This document shows positions 39,995-49,465 of a stretch of DNA of 64,000 nt, one piece after another. Made by a program: the position numbers and the translations under genes. The stretch spans positions 434,001 to 498,000 of the forward strand of contig CAJNDT010005832.1 in assembly GCA_905221615.1 (NCBI GenBank), written 5' to 3'. Source of the DNA: Symbiodinium sp. CCMP2592. Taxonomy: Eukaryota; Sar; Dinophyceae; Suessiales; Symbiodiniaceae. Position 1 is the first letter of the stretch. Each line of letters opens with the position of its first letter. The notes beneath the pieces are model-generated. The model did no database searches and was not told the DNA's origin. It worked only from the letters and a program-made list of their open reading frames with translations.

Positions 39995-40149
39995 CAAGAC
40001 TTGCACATCTTGCTTTCTTGCCTTCGTGTTTGCGTTCACGCAACTCATTGGTGGCACGGGTATATGGACTCTACATGTTTGAACTCATAGATGTCATTGG
40101 AAAAATGCACATGCAGACATGCGGACCTAAATAAATGCATGCTAAGTAG

Positions 40150-40450
40150 GTTATCCAAGCAAGCGAGCGAGCAAGCAAGCAAGGGAGTAAATACGTAATC
40201 AGCAAGCAAGTAAGTAAGCAAGCACATAGGTAGGTAAGGAAGCAGGAAAGCAAGCAAGCAAGTAAGCCTTTGAGCAGTAGGCAAGCACACAAGCAAGCAA
40301 GGAAGGAGGTACGTAGGTAGGTACGGTAGGTAGGTAGACAGGTAGGCAAGTAGGTAGGTAGGCAGGAAGGTTGGGTAAGCAAGCAAGCCAGCAAGGAAGT
40401 AAGTAAGTGAGTAAGTTGGTAGGTAGATAGGTAAGTAATTACGAAGGTAA
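40150..40450. repeat. (AAGC)/(AGGT) purine-rich tetranucleotide tract
   Basis: About 300 bp of AAGCAAGC, AAGTAAGT and AGGTAGGT variants. Minus-strand frames rich in Leu-Pro-Tyr are translations of this repeat. Confidence 0.9.
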
Positions 40451-40559
40451 GTATTCACCTGTACTTATGTACCTATGTGACTGCGCATGAACTCGTATGT
40501 GCAGGTGTGCACATGTACGCTGTGATACGTGAGTGTACCTAATTTTACTTAATTTGTAA

Positions 40560-40746
40560 ATGTCGGTGTATATATAAATATATTTCATATGTAGAAATAT
40601 ATATGTATATATATACACACACACATATAGTATAAATATAGAGACAGAGATAGATAGCGAGAGATAGAGAGAGAGGTAATTTTAGATGTATGCTGGTGCA
40701 TGTGCGCACATGTGCATGTGTGTCTCTTTGCCTGCTCGTGTGTGTG

Positions 40747-40786
<40 letters not shown>

Positions 40787-40800
40787 CATGTGTGTGTCAA
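40560..40800. repeat. TA/TG dinucleotide-rich microsatellite cluster
   Basis: TATATA, ACACAC, GATAGAGA and TGTGTG runs; the longest are near 40745-40795. Confidence 0.9.
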
Positions 40801-42805
40801 GGCCTGTGTATATGTATTGTTGGACAGGTGAAGCCCGAGTAGATAGTTCGAGAAGAAGATTGTGCATGTACGTAGACAGGTAGGCAGGCAGATAGATTAA
40901 CAGATAGCCAGGCAGACTAGTGCTACAGACGCACAGACAAAGAGGCAGGCATACAGCCAGGCAGGCGGGCAGAAAGATGGACACACATACAGACGGACAA
41001 GCAGAACGAGACACAGTCACCAGCCCGCAAAGCACACTCTCCCACAAGTTGATGCCTCTGACTACTGCAGCAGACAGGCAGGCCATTCGAGAGACACCGT
41101 TGCGAAGTCATCAGACTAGACGCTGTAATGGAAGCGGATGTTGCGAGGATGTGGCGGATGCGGCAGTGGATGCTGCGGTGGGGATGTGGGTGTCGGCCTT
41201 AAGTGAATACTGCGCTGTGTTTTCTGCTCGAGGAGGAGACGTGTGTGCAAGCGTTTCTACGGTAGCTGAAGTATACGGTTGCAGGCAGTAGGAGACACTG
41301 GGATCCGCTGGGTGCCGGGCGTCTGAGGTTCGGGTTGAATGGCTGCGGCAAGGCTGAGCCAGAGAGTTCTCTCCGAGTCTCTACGCGTCTCCGGCTTTGC
41401 CATGCTGGCGCTTGACACAGGCCGCGTGCCGAAGCTCGGCGCCTACTGGGCCGATGCCGTGGAGCGGAGCCTGGGAGGTCGAAACACCAGAAGCGAAGGT
41501 TTCGGGGACCGCCGAGGGGAGAAGGAGAAATATGGAGATAGTGACAGATGGGTCACAGGACGGCAGGGAGTATTTCCATTGCATCGCTTGTTGTTCCTTT
41601 CAGATGCCGCTGCCTCCACCGACATCGACCTGGGCACGGCAGCACAGGTGGCAAGAGTCTGGAGTATTAAAGATGATTGTCTTGACGGAGACCAGCTGCC
41701 GAATTCCCGATACCATTTTCTCATCACCTCTCAGAAAGCATGCTAGTTGCCGGAGGACCGCATCAGGAATCTCCTCGGAAAGCTTCGCATGAAGCCAGCA
41801 GAACTGGTACCGTCCTCGGAACCTTCGCATTAGAGGTTCTGGAACCCTCCAGGTTTCACCTGGGTTGGGGTGTCGGGATCAGGGCTTAGATCAGAGCTGT
41901 AGCTGTCGTCAGTCATTGAAGGCTTGTCTTGGCAGTGATGAGATCGAAATAGAAGAAGTAATAGTAGTGGTAGCATGTAGTAGCAGTTAGCAGTAGCAGT
42001 ATTGGTAGGAGTCGGAGGAGAAGGAGGAGGAGCAAGGATCTTCTCAACATGAAAGGCTGGAATAGGACCTGTAGCTGTGGTTCTCGTGACAAGACTTTCT
42101 CACGGCGTTGTGGCGTTGTGCTCAGGCCCCCCTGCTCTTGGCCTTGGCACAGGGCCAACTCCCGGAGTCTGAGAGGTGCTTCTGCCCACGACGGAAGTTT
42201 TAGTCTGATTACAACAGCAGTAATTGTGATAGTGAGGCCCAATAGCAACAGGCACAATGTCAAAGTAGCCTTTGCATTGCAAAGCTGAGTTAATGGCTTC
42301 GTCATTCGGCAATGGTAATGCTAGCAAGACCGAGGCTTGGATGAGCAGTTTGCCAGTTTGCGGCTTGAACCAAGCAGGTCCTTCAGTTCTAAATTCATGG
42401 CAGGTCCTGCCATGACCAGTGCCATGACCTGCTCACTGCATTTGATGCCTGTCTGCGTGGTAACCTTGTGCAGTGTCGATGTGATTTTCTGGACTCCACG
42501 GGTTCTTCCGAACCAACATCGTCTTGCTTGCCGGTGTCCAAGGTGGTTTTGTTATTTAGATGATGGTGATGTTAGTGATGTTGGCAATTGTTTGTGGATT
42601 TTTGACTACTCCTTTTGCACCCTCGACCTGGTAGCCTTGTCGATGCCCAAGCTCTCTGATGGCAGGCTCTCGCAGCGGTGGGAAGGTCTGTGCCGACACT
42701 TCTGGGCGCAGGTCGCGGTCGAGGTGCCACGACGGTTACTTTGCCATTCCCGTCGTTCCTTCTTTCTTGCCTCCCCCCACCAGTGTTTCCGACGGTGTCA
42801 TGATA

Positions 42806-42806
<1 letters not shown>
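40801..42806. other. Non-coding stretch between microsatellites
   Basis: Contains a degenerate CAGACAGG/AGGCAGGC tract (about 40870-41080), and short frames without recognisable domains on both strands (for example 41339-41746). Nothing supports a gene. Confidence 0.5.
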
Positions 42807-42836
<30 letters not shown>

Positions 42837-42894
42837 CAGCAGCAGCAGCAGACGCAGCAGCAGGCAGCCGCAGCAGCAGCAGCAACAGCAGCAG
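42807..42894. repeat. (CAG)n microsatellite
   Basis: About 29 triplets of CAG with a few interruptions (CGG, CAA, GAC). Confidence 0.95.
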
Positions 42895-43080
42895 TGCAAA
42901 CTTATTGAATCCACGGCTATGATGACTATGAATACCATCACGATTACGCCCACCGCTACCATGCCCTGCAGTATCACCACCAGCACCACCGCCACTGTAG
43001 CGAGAAGGAAAGCCTTAAGTAACCACAAAAAAACACCATTGATGGTAGCGTTGCTGACGCCCCTGACGATGCGAGTGACA

Positions 43081-43245
43081 GCCATGATGATGAGAATGAT
43101 GATGATGATGATGGTGATGCTGATAATGATGATGATGATAATGATGCTGATAATATAATGGTGGTGATGATAACGGTGGTGGTGGTGGTGGTGGTGGTGG
43201 TGGTGGTGGTGATGCTGGTGGCGATGATGATGAGGATCACGGCTG
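43081..43245. repeat. (GAT)n/(GGT)n microsatellite
   Basis: GATGATGAT-type tract to about 43160 followed by perfect GGT triplets (about 43174-43210) and more GAT. Confidence 0.92.
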
Positions 43246-43309
43246 ATGGTGTTTGTTGATGGTGCTGCTCACGCTGCAAAAATGATGACCTCCTTGTCGT
43301 CGTTTTGGT

Positions 43310-43347
43310 GGTTGTGCTTGTGCTTGTGCTTGCTTTTGCTGTTGCTG
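43310..43347. repeat. TGCTTG/GCTGTT tract at the 5' edge of LINE copy A
   Basis: TTGTGCTTGTGCTTGTGCTTGC followed by TTTTGCTGTTGCTG, which abuts the first base of LINE copy A. The same GCTGTTGCTG lies between copies A and B (52810-52819) and after copy B (59494 onward). Confidence 0.85.
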
Positions 43348-43534
43348 TAAGCCTCTCGGCTCAGGAAAGGTCAGGCTAGTACAGTGCCTTTTTCCTTTCT
43401 TGCCATGGCATGTGTCAGCGCCTGAGCAGTCCCGGTCCCAAGTCCGGGAGGGAGCATTTAGATTTACAGCTTTCTATCAGCTCCCAGAGGTGAGGGTTGT
43501 CAGTTTTGCGCAGCCGACAGGAGCCGTGCTCAAC

Positions 43535-43711
43535 ATGAGCACTGCGAAACAGCCTAGTGTCTCGACCAAGCATCTCCCGCCCGTTCCTAAAGGGAAAGGT
43601 AAGCGCTCTTATCAAAGGGCGGCACGCAAAGCTCTGATTGAAGGTAGTGCGGTTTACAAAGGGAGGGAGGATGTCGTCATCAGAGCTGGGAGTTACTCCG
43701 GCATTAGATAA
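43535..43711 (+). CDS. LINE copy A leader: short basic N-terminus
   Basis: ATG at 43535 (MSTAKQPSVSTKH) is conserved in copy B at 52995 (MSTAKLPSVSTKY), which supports it as the real start. The peptide is Lys/Arg-rich (PKGKGKRSYQRAARKA), suited to nucleic-acid binding. The frame drifts off after about 43660; the endonuclease continues in a different frame, so a frameshift lies near 43650-43700. Confidence 0.6.
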   Translation: MSTAKQPSVSTKHLPPVPKGKGKRSYQRAARKALIEGSAVYKGREDVVIRAGSYSGIR

Positions 43712-44600
43712 GACCCCAAACCCAAGTAGAAGGGCTAAGCCCTCGAAGTTCTTTGAGGATACGAATGTCAGCTATCTCTCCTGGAATGCAAGCTCTCTCA
43801 CTACAGCAGTGTGGGAAGAGTTACTCTCCGTTCTGAAAAGCAGAGCATTTCAGGAGGTTAAGCTGGTTGCTATCCAAGAAACTCACTGGAGAGGCTCCTG
43901 GCAATTTAGCAAGGAGGGGTGGCACGTGATCAGCTCCGGCACCTCCGGAGAGAAGGGTGCTGGAGTCCTGGTAATGGTGCACTCAACCCTGTGTAAGTCA
44001 CAAGATCTTCGCTTCAATGAAGTTGTCCCTGGTCGAGTTCTTCAAGTCCGTGTGCCTAGCAATGGCATTTCAATAGCTGTCTTCAGTTGCTACCAGTATG
44101 TCTGGCGCTCCAAGGAGACAGTTACTCAGAATAAGCAGTCTCGACAGCAGACCCTCCATGCCCTCAGCAAGTCCATTCGAGTGGTCCCAAATAGAAATAC
44201 TCTTCTAGTGCTCGGAGATTATAATGCCTCTCTCAAAACAGACAACAGGCATGTGGGACCATGCACGATTCAGGCCTGCCGTCTTGGACACCGAGGGTCC
44301 AAGGATCTACAGTCTCTCTTGACAGAACATCAGCTAGTCGCAACCAACACCTGGGGAGTTCACAGACCTGCCACCCATGTTCAGGGCAACTCGGTGTCAC
44401 AGATTGACTTTTCCCTTGTTCGCATATCCCAGTCCCAAGGCCCAGCCCGGTTCAGCCGGCCACTACGGGCTTTTCCAGTAGCAACATGGCGGGAGGGTAG
44501 TAAGCATTTCCCTCTACTAGGCACCATCCGACATAGCAGGAGATGCTCCGCAACAGCCTCTACACTCTACACCTTACGATCAGCAAGCTATGGAAGATAG
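43638..44600 (+). CDS. LINE copy A endonuclease (APE/EEP type)
   Basis: Shows the exonuclease-endonuclease-phosphatase motifs of LINE target-nicking enzymes in order: N in LSWNASS (about 43777), E in AIQETHW (about 43875), GDYNAS (about 44215), ATHVQGNSVSQIDF (about 44373-44410), and SKHFPL where SDHFPL is usual (about 44500). The Lys in place of Asp also occurs in copy B when read in the appropriate frame (SKHFALL), so it is a family feature rather than decay. About 250 residues of domain, normal length. Acts in the nucleus to nick target DNA for reverse transcription. The frame closes at 44598 shortly after the domain; the linker to RT is one frame on. Confidence 0.85.
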   Translation: MKVVRFTKGGRMSSSELGVTPALDKTPNPSRRAKPSKFFEDTNVSYLSWNASSLTTAVWEELLSVLKSRAFQEVKLVAIQETHWRGSWQFSKEGWHVISSGTSGEKGAGVLVMVHSTLCKSQDLRFNEVVPGRVLQVRVPSNGISIAVFSCYQYVWRSKETVTQNKQSRQQTLHALSKSIRVVPNRNTLLVLGDYNASLKTDNRHVGPCTIQACRLGHRGSKDLQSLLTEHQLVATNTWGVHRPATHVQGNSVSQIDFSLVRISQSQGPARFSRPLRAFPVATWREGSKHFPLLGTIRHSRRCSATASTLYTLRSASYGR

Positions 44601-44997
44601 CTATAGGCACCAAGCTCCGCAAGTCAACGAGTTCTCCAAGGAGGTAGATTCACTTCTTCAGGACCAGCCTCAGACCTGGAGCTCTCTCTATCAAGCGATG
44701 AACTCGGCTCTTCAGGTCCACTTCCCCAAGCGAAGGGTGGTGGGAGCGAAAGCAGAGACCAACATCTGGGAGGAGCGCTCTGCTTTGCGCTCCCTTCCGT
44801 TGGCATTGCGGGTAATAGCTGAGTTCCTGCCGACACTCCAAACTCGCATAGTGTTTCGATGCTGGAGCTCTATGTCGAAACAGAGCTCACAAGCCCGAAG
44901 CGCGAAGCGTCTCAAGAAGGAACGTCGACAGCAGGAAATCGATGAACAGTTCCAGCAAGCAGAGTTTAAGTCCAAGCAGGATGGAATCCAGACATAG
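44590..44997 (+). CDS. LINE copy A endonuclease-RT linker
   Basis: Begins MEDSYRHQAPQ and matches copy B 53547-54059 (MEDSYRQCFPA), with conserved FPKR, RSLPL, RIVFRCW and KKLKKERRQQEID-type motifs. It is helical and basic. It ends at 44995 because the sequence switches to an inverted segment; copy B continues for another ~40 codons (YKVIQRFRSGKP) that lie inverted in copy A. Confidence 0.72.
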   Translation: MEDSYRHQAPQVNEFSKEVDSLLQDQPQTWSSLYQAMNSALQVHFPKRRVVGAKAETNIWEERSALRSLPLALRVIAEFLPTLQTRIVFRCWSSMSKQSSQARSAKRLKKERRQQEIDEQFQQAEFKSKQDGIQT

Positions 44998-45495
44998 CTT
45001 GTTGGAGTGTTGCCTTGAGTCGCTTCCTCACCAACCCTGCTAGTACCTTGCCCTCCGGGGCTATCACCCCTATGGGTCGAAGGGAGGCGGGTTTGTCCGG
45101 CTTCTTGGGAGGCTTTGGAAGCCATGAGATCTGCGAGGAGGTTACACCCTCCGAGAGCGAGCCTGCAGAGACCTCTCGGTTGAGAGTGTCCGAGATGAGC
45201 TGGATTGCTTGGGGACCTAAGGAACGCCAGGCGACTACTGGAGGGCTATCTCTCGGAACTGCTTTGCCTAACTTGATGGTGCCGAGCTGTTCCTTAACCT
45301 CGTGCACTGTGATGTTTAGGCTTCCTTGGACGCCGGCTAACGGATAGTCTGCCCCAGCTCCGAAGAGATCTCGAGAGTACTCCTCGAGTTGCTTTCTTTC
45401 CTCGGAGGCGGTCAGAAAGCGTCCCTCCGAATCCCTGAGCTAAACTTTATCTTGTGGCCTCCCTGATCTAAATCGCTTGATGACCTTATAAAGGG
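44985..45495 (-). pseudogene. Inverted segment carrying the RT finger region (LINE copy A)
   Basis: The minus strand here encodes the RT N-terminal part, including ISWLPKPPKKPD, LRPIGVIAPEGK and LVRKRLKATLQ, plus the upstream linker in reversed position. In copy B the same sequence is on the plus strand (about 53950-54290). Both edges join plus-strand sequence homologous to copy B: left of about 44985 is ...KSKQDG, right of about 45496 is QFGFVPGR. It is therefore an in-place inversion of about 510 bp that destroys the RT. Confidence 0.85.
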
Positions 45496-45981
45496 AATGA
45501 CGTCTCCCAGTTTGGCTTTGTTCCAGGAAGGGGCACCGAAGACGCGATCTGCAAAGCGCTAGCACATGTAGACCAGGCAAGATTCAGACAAGCTAATGCC
45601 ACCAGGGCGGCAGGCAAGGGGCAACAAGGCCTCAAACTCCATGGCAGCCTCACCTTGAGCGTTGACATGAGCAAAGCCTTTGACACTGTGGGCAGGCTCC
45701 GATTGAGGGAGGCCCTGGAAGCTGAACAGGCTGATCCCCTACTAGTTGAGGTCGTCGGTCACCTCCACATCAAGGCCTTGCACTGGATGACAGCAAACGA
45801 CCAGAGTTTCGAGATAGCCACTCGAAGGGGCATTAAGCAAGGCTGTAAGCTCGCCCCCTCCCTCTTCGCCTTCGCCTCTGGACTCCTCTTTAGGAAGCTA
45901 GCAGGACACATCAGCCCGGAAGAGCTAGTCAAGCTCCTAACAATGTATGCTGATGACAGTCTGATCCAGTCACATTTTTGA
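45496..45981 (+). CDS. LINE copy A reverse transcriptase palm
   Basis: Open frame after the inverted segment: FGFVPGRGTEDAI (about 45511), SVDMSKAFD (motif A, about 45658), RRGIKQGCKLAPSLF (motif B, about 45823), MYADDS (motif C, catalytic YADD at 45946-45957). Typical of LINE RTs. A small insertion (CACATTTTTGACT against CCCATTCTGACT in copy B) closes the frame at 45979. Confidence 0.85.
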   Translation, partial: NDVSQFGFVPGRGTEDAICKALAHVDQARFRQANATRAAGKGQQGLKLHGSLTLSVDMSKAFDTVGRLRLREALEAEQADPLLVEVVGHLHIKALHWMTANDQSFEIATRRGIKQGCKLAPSLFAFASGLLFRKLAGHISPEELVKLLTMYADDSLIQSHF

Positions 45982-45997
45982 CTCCGAGGCTGGACTC

Positions 45998-46225
45998 ATG
46001 ACGGCGTTGAGCCACTGCGACCTGTTACTGGATCAACTGGTGGAGCTAGGCTTTAAGGTTAATCCTTCCAAGTCCCCTATTTTGCCCCAGCTGCAAGGGG
46101 GCTCTGCCCCGACCATCAGGAAGAAGCTCTTTCGCACGGTTGAGGGTGTCAAGTACATCGAGCTCCCTTCAGGAAGGTTGATCTGTCTTCGGTACCAGGT
46201 TCCGTACCTAGGGGTAATTCTCTAA
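45998..46225 (+). CDS. LINE copy A RT motifs D/E, frameshifted continuation
   Basis: Contains CDLLLDQLVELGFKVNPSKS and YQVPYLGVIL, the post-YADD RT motifs, matching copy B (54770-54980). It ends at TAA where a short duplication (ATTCTC ATTCTC near 46215-46230) disturbs the frame; the next piece starts at 46249. Confidence 0.75.
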   Translation: MTALSHCDLLLDQLVELGFKVNPSKSPILPQLQGGSAPTIRKKLFRTVEGVKYIELPSGRLICLRYQVPYLGVIL

Positions 46226-46248
46226 TTCTCTCCTATCATGATTATGAA

Positions 46249-47670
46249 ATGCGCACTCTCAGGCACCGCTTGTCAGCCAGCAAGCTGGCAATGTCAGAAG
46301 TTGCACATGCGGTTAGAAATCATCGGGTCCTTTGGGACAGACGTCGCCTGTCGATCTGGACTATCACGGCGTGGGCCTCAGCTCTGTACGCTCTGCACGT
46401 GGTGGGGCTTACCCAGCAAGGCCTCCAAAAGCTCCATTCTCACATGATGTATCAGCTCAGATTCGTCCTGCGGAGCTACTCCCAGGAGACGAAAGAATTT
46501 AGGATTCCTCATGTGAAGGAGCTGCAGAAGCGAATGATGCAGTTTCTGAAACGACAGCAACAATCAGATCCCCTTCTTCTCCCGCACTATAAGGTGAGAT
46601 CTGAAGCTGTCAGTCAGGCTTTTGCAAATCTCTCCACCGACTTCTCATCCTCCCAGGTAGAAGATAAACTCATCACCTGTCAGGAATGCGGAGTGTGTCT
46701 GTCTGGCACAGGGGCTCTGCGTCGTCACATGCACAAGGCACATCCAGAGTCGCAGCAGAGTCTAAAGGGGCCCAAGTTTGACCCTATTTTGCACTCGATG
46801 CCAGGGTCAGCAACTTGTACCGCCTGTCGCTCAACCTTTAGATCAGTGTTTTATCTTCGTCGTTATGTCGAAACGTCTACTTGTCCTAGGGTCGAGCTTC
46901 TACTTCGACAGCAAGAGGAGCTTCCCACAGAGGCTCAGACAAGGATAGCACTATCGGAGAGGCTGCAGTCAGAAGCCCAGAAAAATCTTGAAAGCGCAGC
47001 CAGGAGTCCAGAATTTCATGATTATCTCATGGAACGCCAGGTCTTGGTGGGCCAGAAAGGTGCCAAACAACATCTAAACAAACAACACCCTGAAGTAATG
47101 TCCAGACTAGAGAAGACGCTGCCCTCTCGACTCACTCAATTTAAGGTCTTCTTTCGCAAAGGAGACAGCTGCCGCTACTGCAAGCTTTGTGTAGATGCAC
47201 CTGGCAGACATGCGCAGCAATGTGTACCACTCTTGCAGGTACATGTTCTGCAGGAGGTCGTGCGTCTACAGGTTAGGAAGCAACCACGGGACTATGTTCT
47301 GACCAAGACCTCCTCGTCTACTCAAAAGCCTCCACCAGCTCCCAAGCTCCCAGGCTCCGAACTTCCTGTCTTCAAGCTCGAAGGCTTCCTTCTTCTTGCA
47401 AATACCCGGAATCACTGCTATGCGAACTCAGGCCTGCAATGCCCGCACTGGGTCTCAGATCCCGCCGAGGCACCGTTCCGAGAAGCATCAAGGGTGAGCC
47501 AGCTTGCGCGAATCACCCCTGAGCACTCAGTCTTCTCAGAGCTTACTTCGGGCTGGCATTTCGATGGCGGCCAACATGACTTAGCCGAGTTTTTGCAGCA
47601 GGTCTTTCGAAACTCCCCGAACCCAGATTCGGGCAGTGGGAAACCAGAGCCTCGGTGCCAGAGGGAGTAA
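46249..47670 (+). CDS. LINE copy A RT thumb, zinc fingers and N-terminal half of a USP deubiquitinase
   Basis: First ~80 residues are the RT thumb (MSEVAHAVRNH, QLRFVLRSYSQET). Then a C2H2 finger (CQECGVCLSGTGALRRHMHKAH, about residue 144), a second Cys pair (CTACRSTFRS) and a third cluster (CRYCKLCVDAPGRHAQQC). From about residue 375 it turns into a ubiquitin-specific protease: NTRNHC390-YANSGLQC carries the catalytic Cys (codon 47416-47418), and FDGGQHDLAEFLQQVF matches the USP QQDAxEFL box. USP (C19) enzymes remove ubiquitin from proteins. The His/Asp half is one frame on (47655-48179). A USP attached to a LINE ORF is unusual; its sharing with copy B shows it is part of the element, not a chance neighbour. 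Confidence 0.85.
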   Translation: MRTLRHRLSASKLAMSEVAHAVRNHRVLWDRRRLSIWTITAWASALYALHVVGLTQQGLQKLHSHMMYQLRFVLRSYSQETKEFRIPHVKELQKRMMQFLKRQQQSDPLLLPHYKVRSEAVSQAFANLSTDFSSSQVEDKLITCQECGVCLSGTGALRRHMHKAHPESQQSLKGPKFDPILHSMPGSATCTACRSTFRSVFYLRRYVETSTCPRVELLLRQQEELPTEAQTRIALSERLQSEAQKNLESAARSPEFHDYLMERQVLVGQKGAKQHLNKQHPEVMSRLEKTLPSRLTQFKVFFRKGDSCRYCKLCVDAPGRHAQQCVPLLQVHVLQEVVRLQVRKQPRDYVLTKTSSSTQKPPPAPKLPGSELPVFKLEGFLLLANTRNHCYANSGLQCPHWVSDPAEAPFREASRVSQLARITPEHSVFSELTSGWHFDGGQHDLAEFLQQVFRNSPNPDSGSGKPEPRCQRE

Positions 47671-48179
47671 TAGTAGACGAAGAAGGGGGACCCCCAATTC
47701 ACCTTGCCACCGCGACCAGGACGAGCATTCAGGACATGCTTCTTCACTGGTCTTCACAGGAGCCTGCCTGTGCCCTAATAGAAGACACACAGCAAGTCTG
47801 CCTAGTCCTACCTAGATTTACCGGAGCGGCTAAAGACTGCAGTCGCATTCAAATACCACAGAGTCTCAGTCTCCCGGTCTTCCTGGATCACACAGCTCAG
47901 GTTTCCTACATCGGATACTCTGTTCAGGCCATCAAAATTCACTTAGGCACCGAAACCACCAGTGGTCACTACAGAGCAGCAGTGAATAAGGATGGTGGCT
48001 GGTTTATAGGTGATGACTCCCGCCCTCCTACCTCCTGTACCTTAGATGATCCCCTGATTCAGGAAAATAGTTACGTTTTCTTCCTAACTCGCAGTCGCGT
48101 CTCTGAAGAGCTTCAGGGAGTAGCTCCACCCACGGCCGATGTCGCTGCAGGAACTACTTCAGCGAGCATCGATGGATGA
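47655..48179 (+). CDS. LINE copy A C-terminal half of the USP deubiquitinase
   Basis: True sequence begins around 47640 after a frameshift. YSVQAIKIHLGTETTSGH105-YRAAV is the USP His box (His codon 47967-47969), followed by GGWFIGDDS, which supplies the Asp of the triad, and SYVFFLTR, a typical closing strand. With Cys390 of the preceding frame, the catalytic triad is recognisable. The intervening catalytic core is short compared with cellular USPs (about 250 residues between Cys and His boxes). The stop TGA overlaps the next possible ATG (ATGA at 48176-48179). Confidence 0.8.
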   Translation: MPEGVIVDEEGGPPIHLATATRTSIQDMLLHWSSQEPACALIEDTQQVCLVLPRFTGAAKDCSRIQIPQSLSLPVFLDHTAQVSYIGYSVQAIKIHLGTETTSGHYRAAVNKDGGWFIGDDSRPPTSCTLDDPLIQENSYVFFLTRSRVSEELQGVAPPTADVAAGTTSASIDG

Positions 48180-48883
48180 AAGTTTTGCCCCGAAGCGAGG
48201 CGATGCCGGCCCCTCAGGAGGACTCCCCTGAAGCGTCAGCGAGGTGGAGCTCTACTCCCCAGTCACGTGGCAGAGGACAAAACCGAGGTGGTAAGAGTAG
48301 GGGACGAGGCAATGGAGGCAAAGGGAATGGAGCTGGCAAGAACCAGGCTGGGAATAGTGGCGGTCAACTACAGGGACAGGGCAATGTTTCGAAGGAGCTG
48401 ATGAATGCCATGGCTAGGCTGGTTCTTCGGCACGACGAACAAATCTCGGCCCTTGCCGCTGACGTGACCTTTGTGTCTTACGCTCGCACAGATGAACACT
48501 CGATCCTGCCACAGCTCTTTGAAGAAGGGCAAAGGATCAAAGGCACACCCACAGGGATGCCGCCGCGAGCAGCCCTGACTCTCAAGTTCCTCCGCGAGCT
48601 CAAGGACAGATTAGTCACAACCAGCAAGGATAAGGCCATCCAGGAGCGGCTTCAGGACGACGGTCTGATGACGCAGGATGGCGATTGGCCATTCTTTGAG
48701 TGGTCAGTGACAGACCAGAAACTTACCGAATCTCTAGAACTTCTCACGACCGCTCAGGTTGTCTCAGGCCTCGGGGATGCCATTGCCAGGATCTCATCCG
48801 ACCCGGAGCACGTGAAGCCGTTCAAAACATCACGGTCCAGTACGAGTTCAGATTCAGCTCTCTACCAGGGCATCCACTTCTGA
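48176..48883 (+). CDS. LINE copy A RGG-rich protein
   Basis: First ATG overlaps the preceding stop; the homologous start in copy B suggests the codon at 48203 (EAMPAPQ against EAMSPSG) as an alternative. It has an Arg/Gly/Gln-rich segment (SRGRGQNRGGKSRGRGNGG, about residues 30-70), a classic RNA-binding composition, then a conserved region: NAMARLVLRHDEQI, DVTFVSYARTDEH, ILPQLF, LKFLRELKDRL, EWPFFEW-type. Copy B keeps the same motifs at 57484-57800. Function unknown; a nucleoprotein role is plausible. The last ~30 codons lie beyond the conserved part. Confidence 0.72.
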   Translation: MKVLPRSEAMPAPQEDSPEASARWSSTPQSRGRGQNRGGKSRGRGNGGKGNGAGKNQAGNSGGQLQGQGNVSKELMNAMARLVLRHDEQISALAADVTFVSYARTDEHSILPQLFEEGQRIKGTPTGMPPRAALTLKFLRELKDRLVTTSKDKAIQERLQDDGLMTQDGDWPFFEWSVTDQKLTESLELLTTAQVVSGLGDAIARISSDPEHVKPFKTSRSSTSSDSALYQGIHF

Positions 48884-49465
48884 GTTGCTGGACACCCTGC
48901 AATCCCTCGTGGGCAATTCTGCCTTCTCACTCATCAATAGCGACTTTCAGCGACTAGGTACCCAGCCCTCGCCGCTAGTTCGTCAGATTCGTGACATGCT
49001 TTCGTGATCGACTCCCTAAGGATTAGGTCGCATATCGGACAAGCCCCACGAGAGGGCAGGTCTGGTACATCGTGCTCAGCAGCAAAAAGTTTTATGGCTG
49101 CAGAAGAGGAGCTACTCCCTGTCAGCACTCACCTGCGAGGAGTCGTTGGCTCCACATGGCAGTCAGCGAGGAGGCCCTCCCGCGTTGCAGCTTGCAACAT
49201 GCTTAAAAATAGACATGACTAGCTGCGACTGAAGCTGAGCTACCTATATAGCAATCTTGGCTCAGCTGCCTCTCGCTTTCAGTCCGCACATATCTCATCG
49301 CAGCATGATGTACGATCAGTCACCCGCTCATCTGGCACTGATGCTGCTTCCCACCATCGGGGCAGTCCTCTACTTGCACCAGAAGGCCCAAGGTTTGGAG
49401 ATACTCCCCTGGGCGGTTCTCAGTGAGGTGCGTGGTAGAGTCAAGGCTCTGGGATTCATCGCCAA
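48884..49465 (+). pseudogene. Decayed continuation of the RGG ORF (LINE copy A)
   Basis: Short pieces in alternating frames. The piece 49257-49469 (SMMYDQSPAHLALML, LEILPWAVLSEVRGRVKALG) matches copy B near 58340-58470 (MPYDRAS, LGMEVLPGDVMKDLEGRIKQL read in the right frame). Contains mini-palindromes at 49108 and 49397. No domain recognised. Confidence 0.55.

Noticed and set aside
40045..40458. Leu/Pro/Tyr-rich minus-strand ORFs
   Set aside because: Translations of AAGC/AGGT tetranucleotide repeats; they look like membrane proteins but are not genes.
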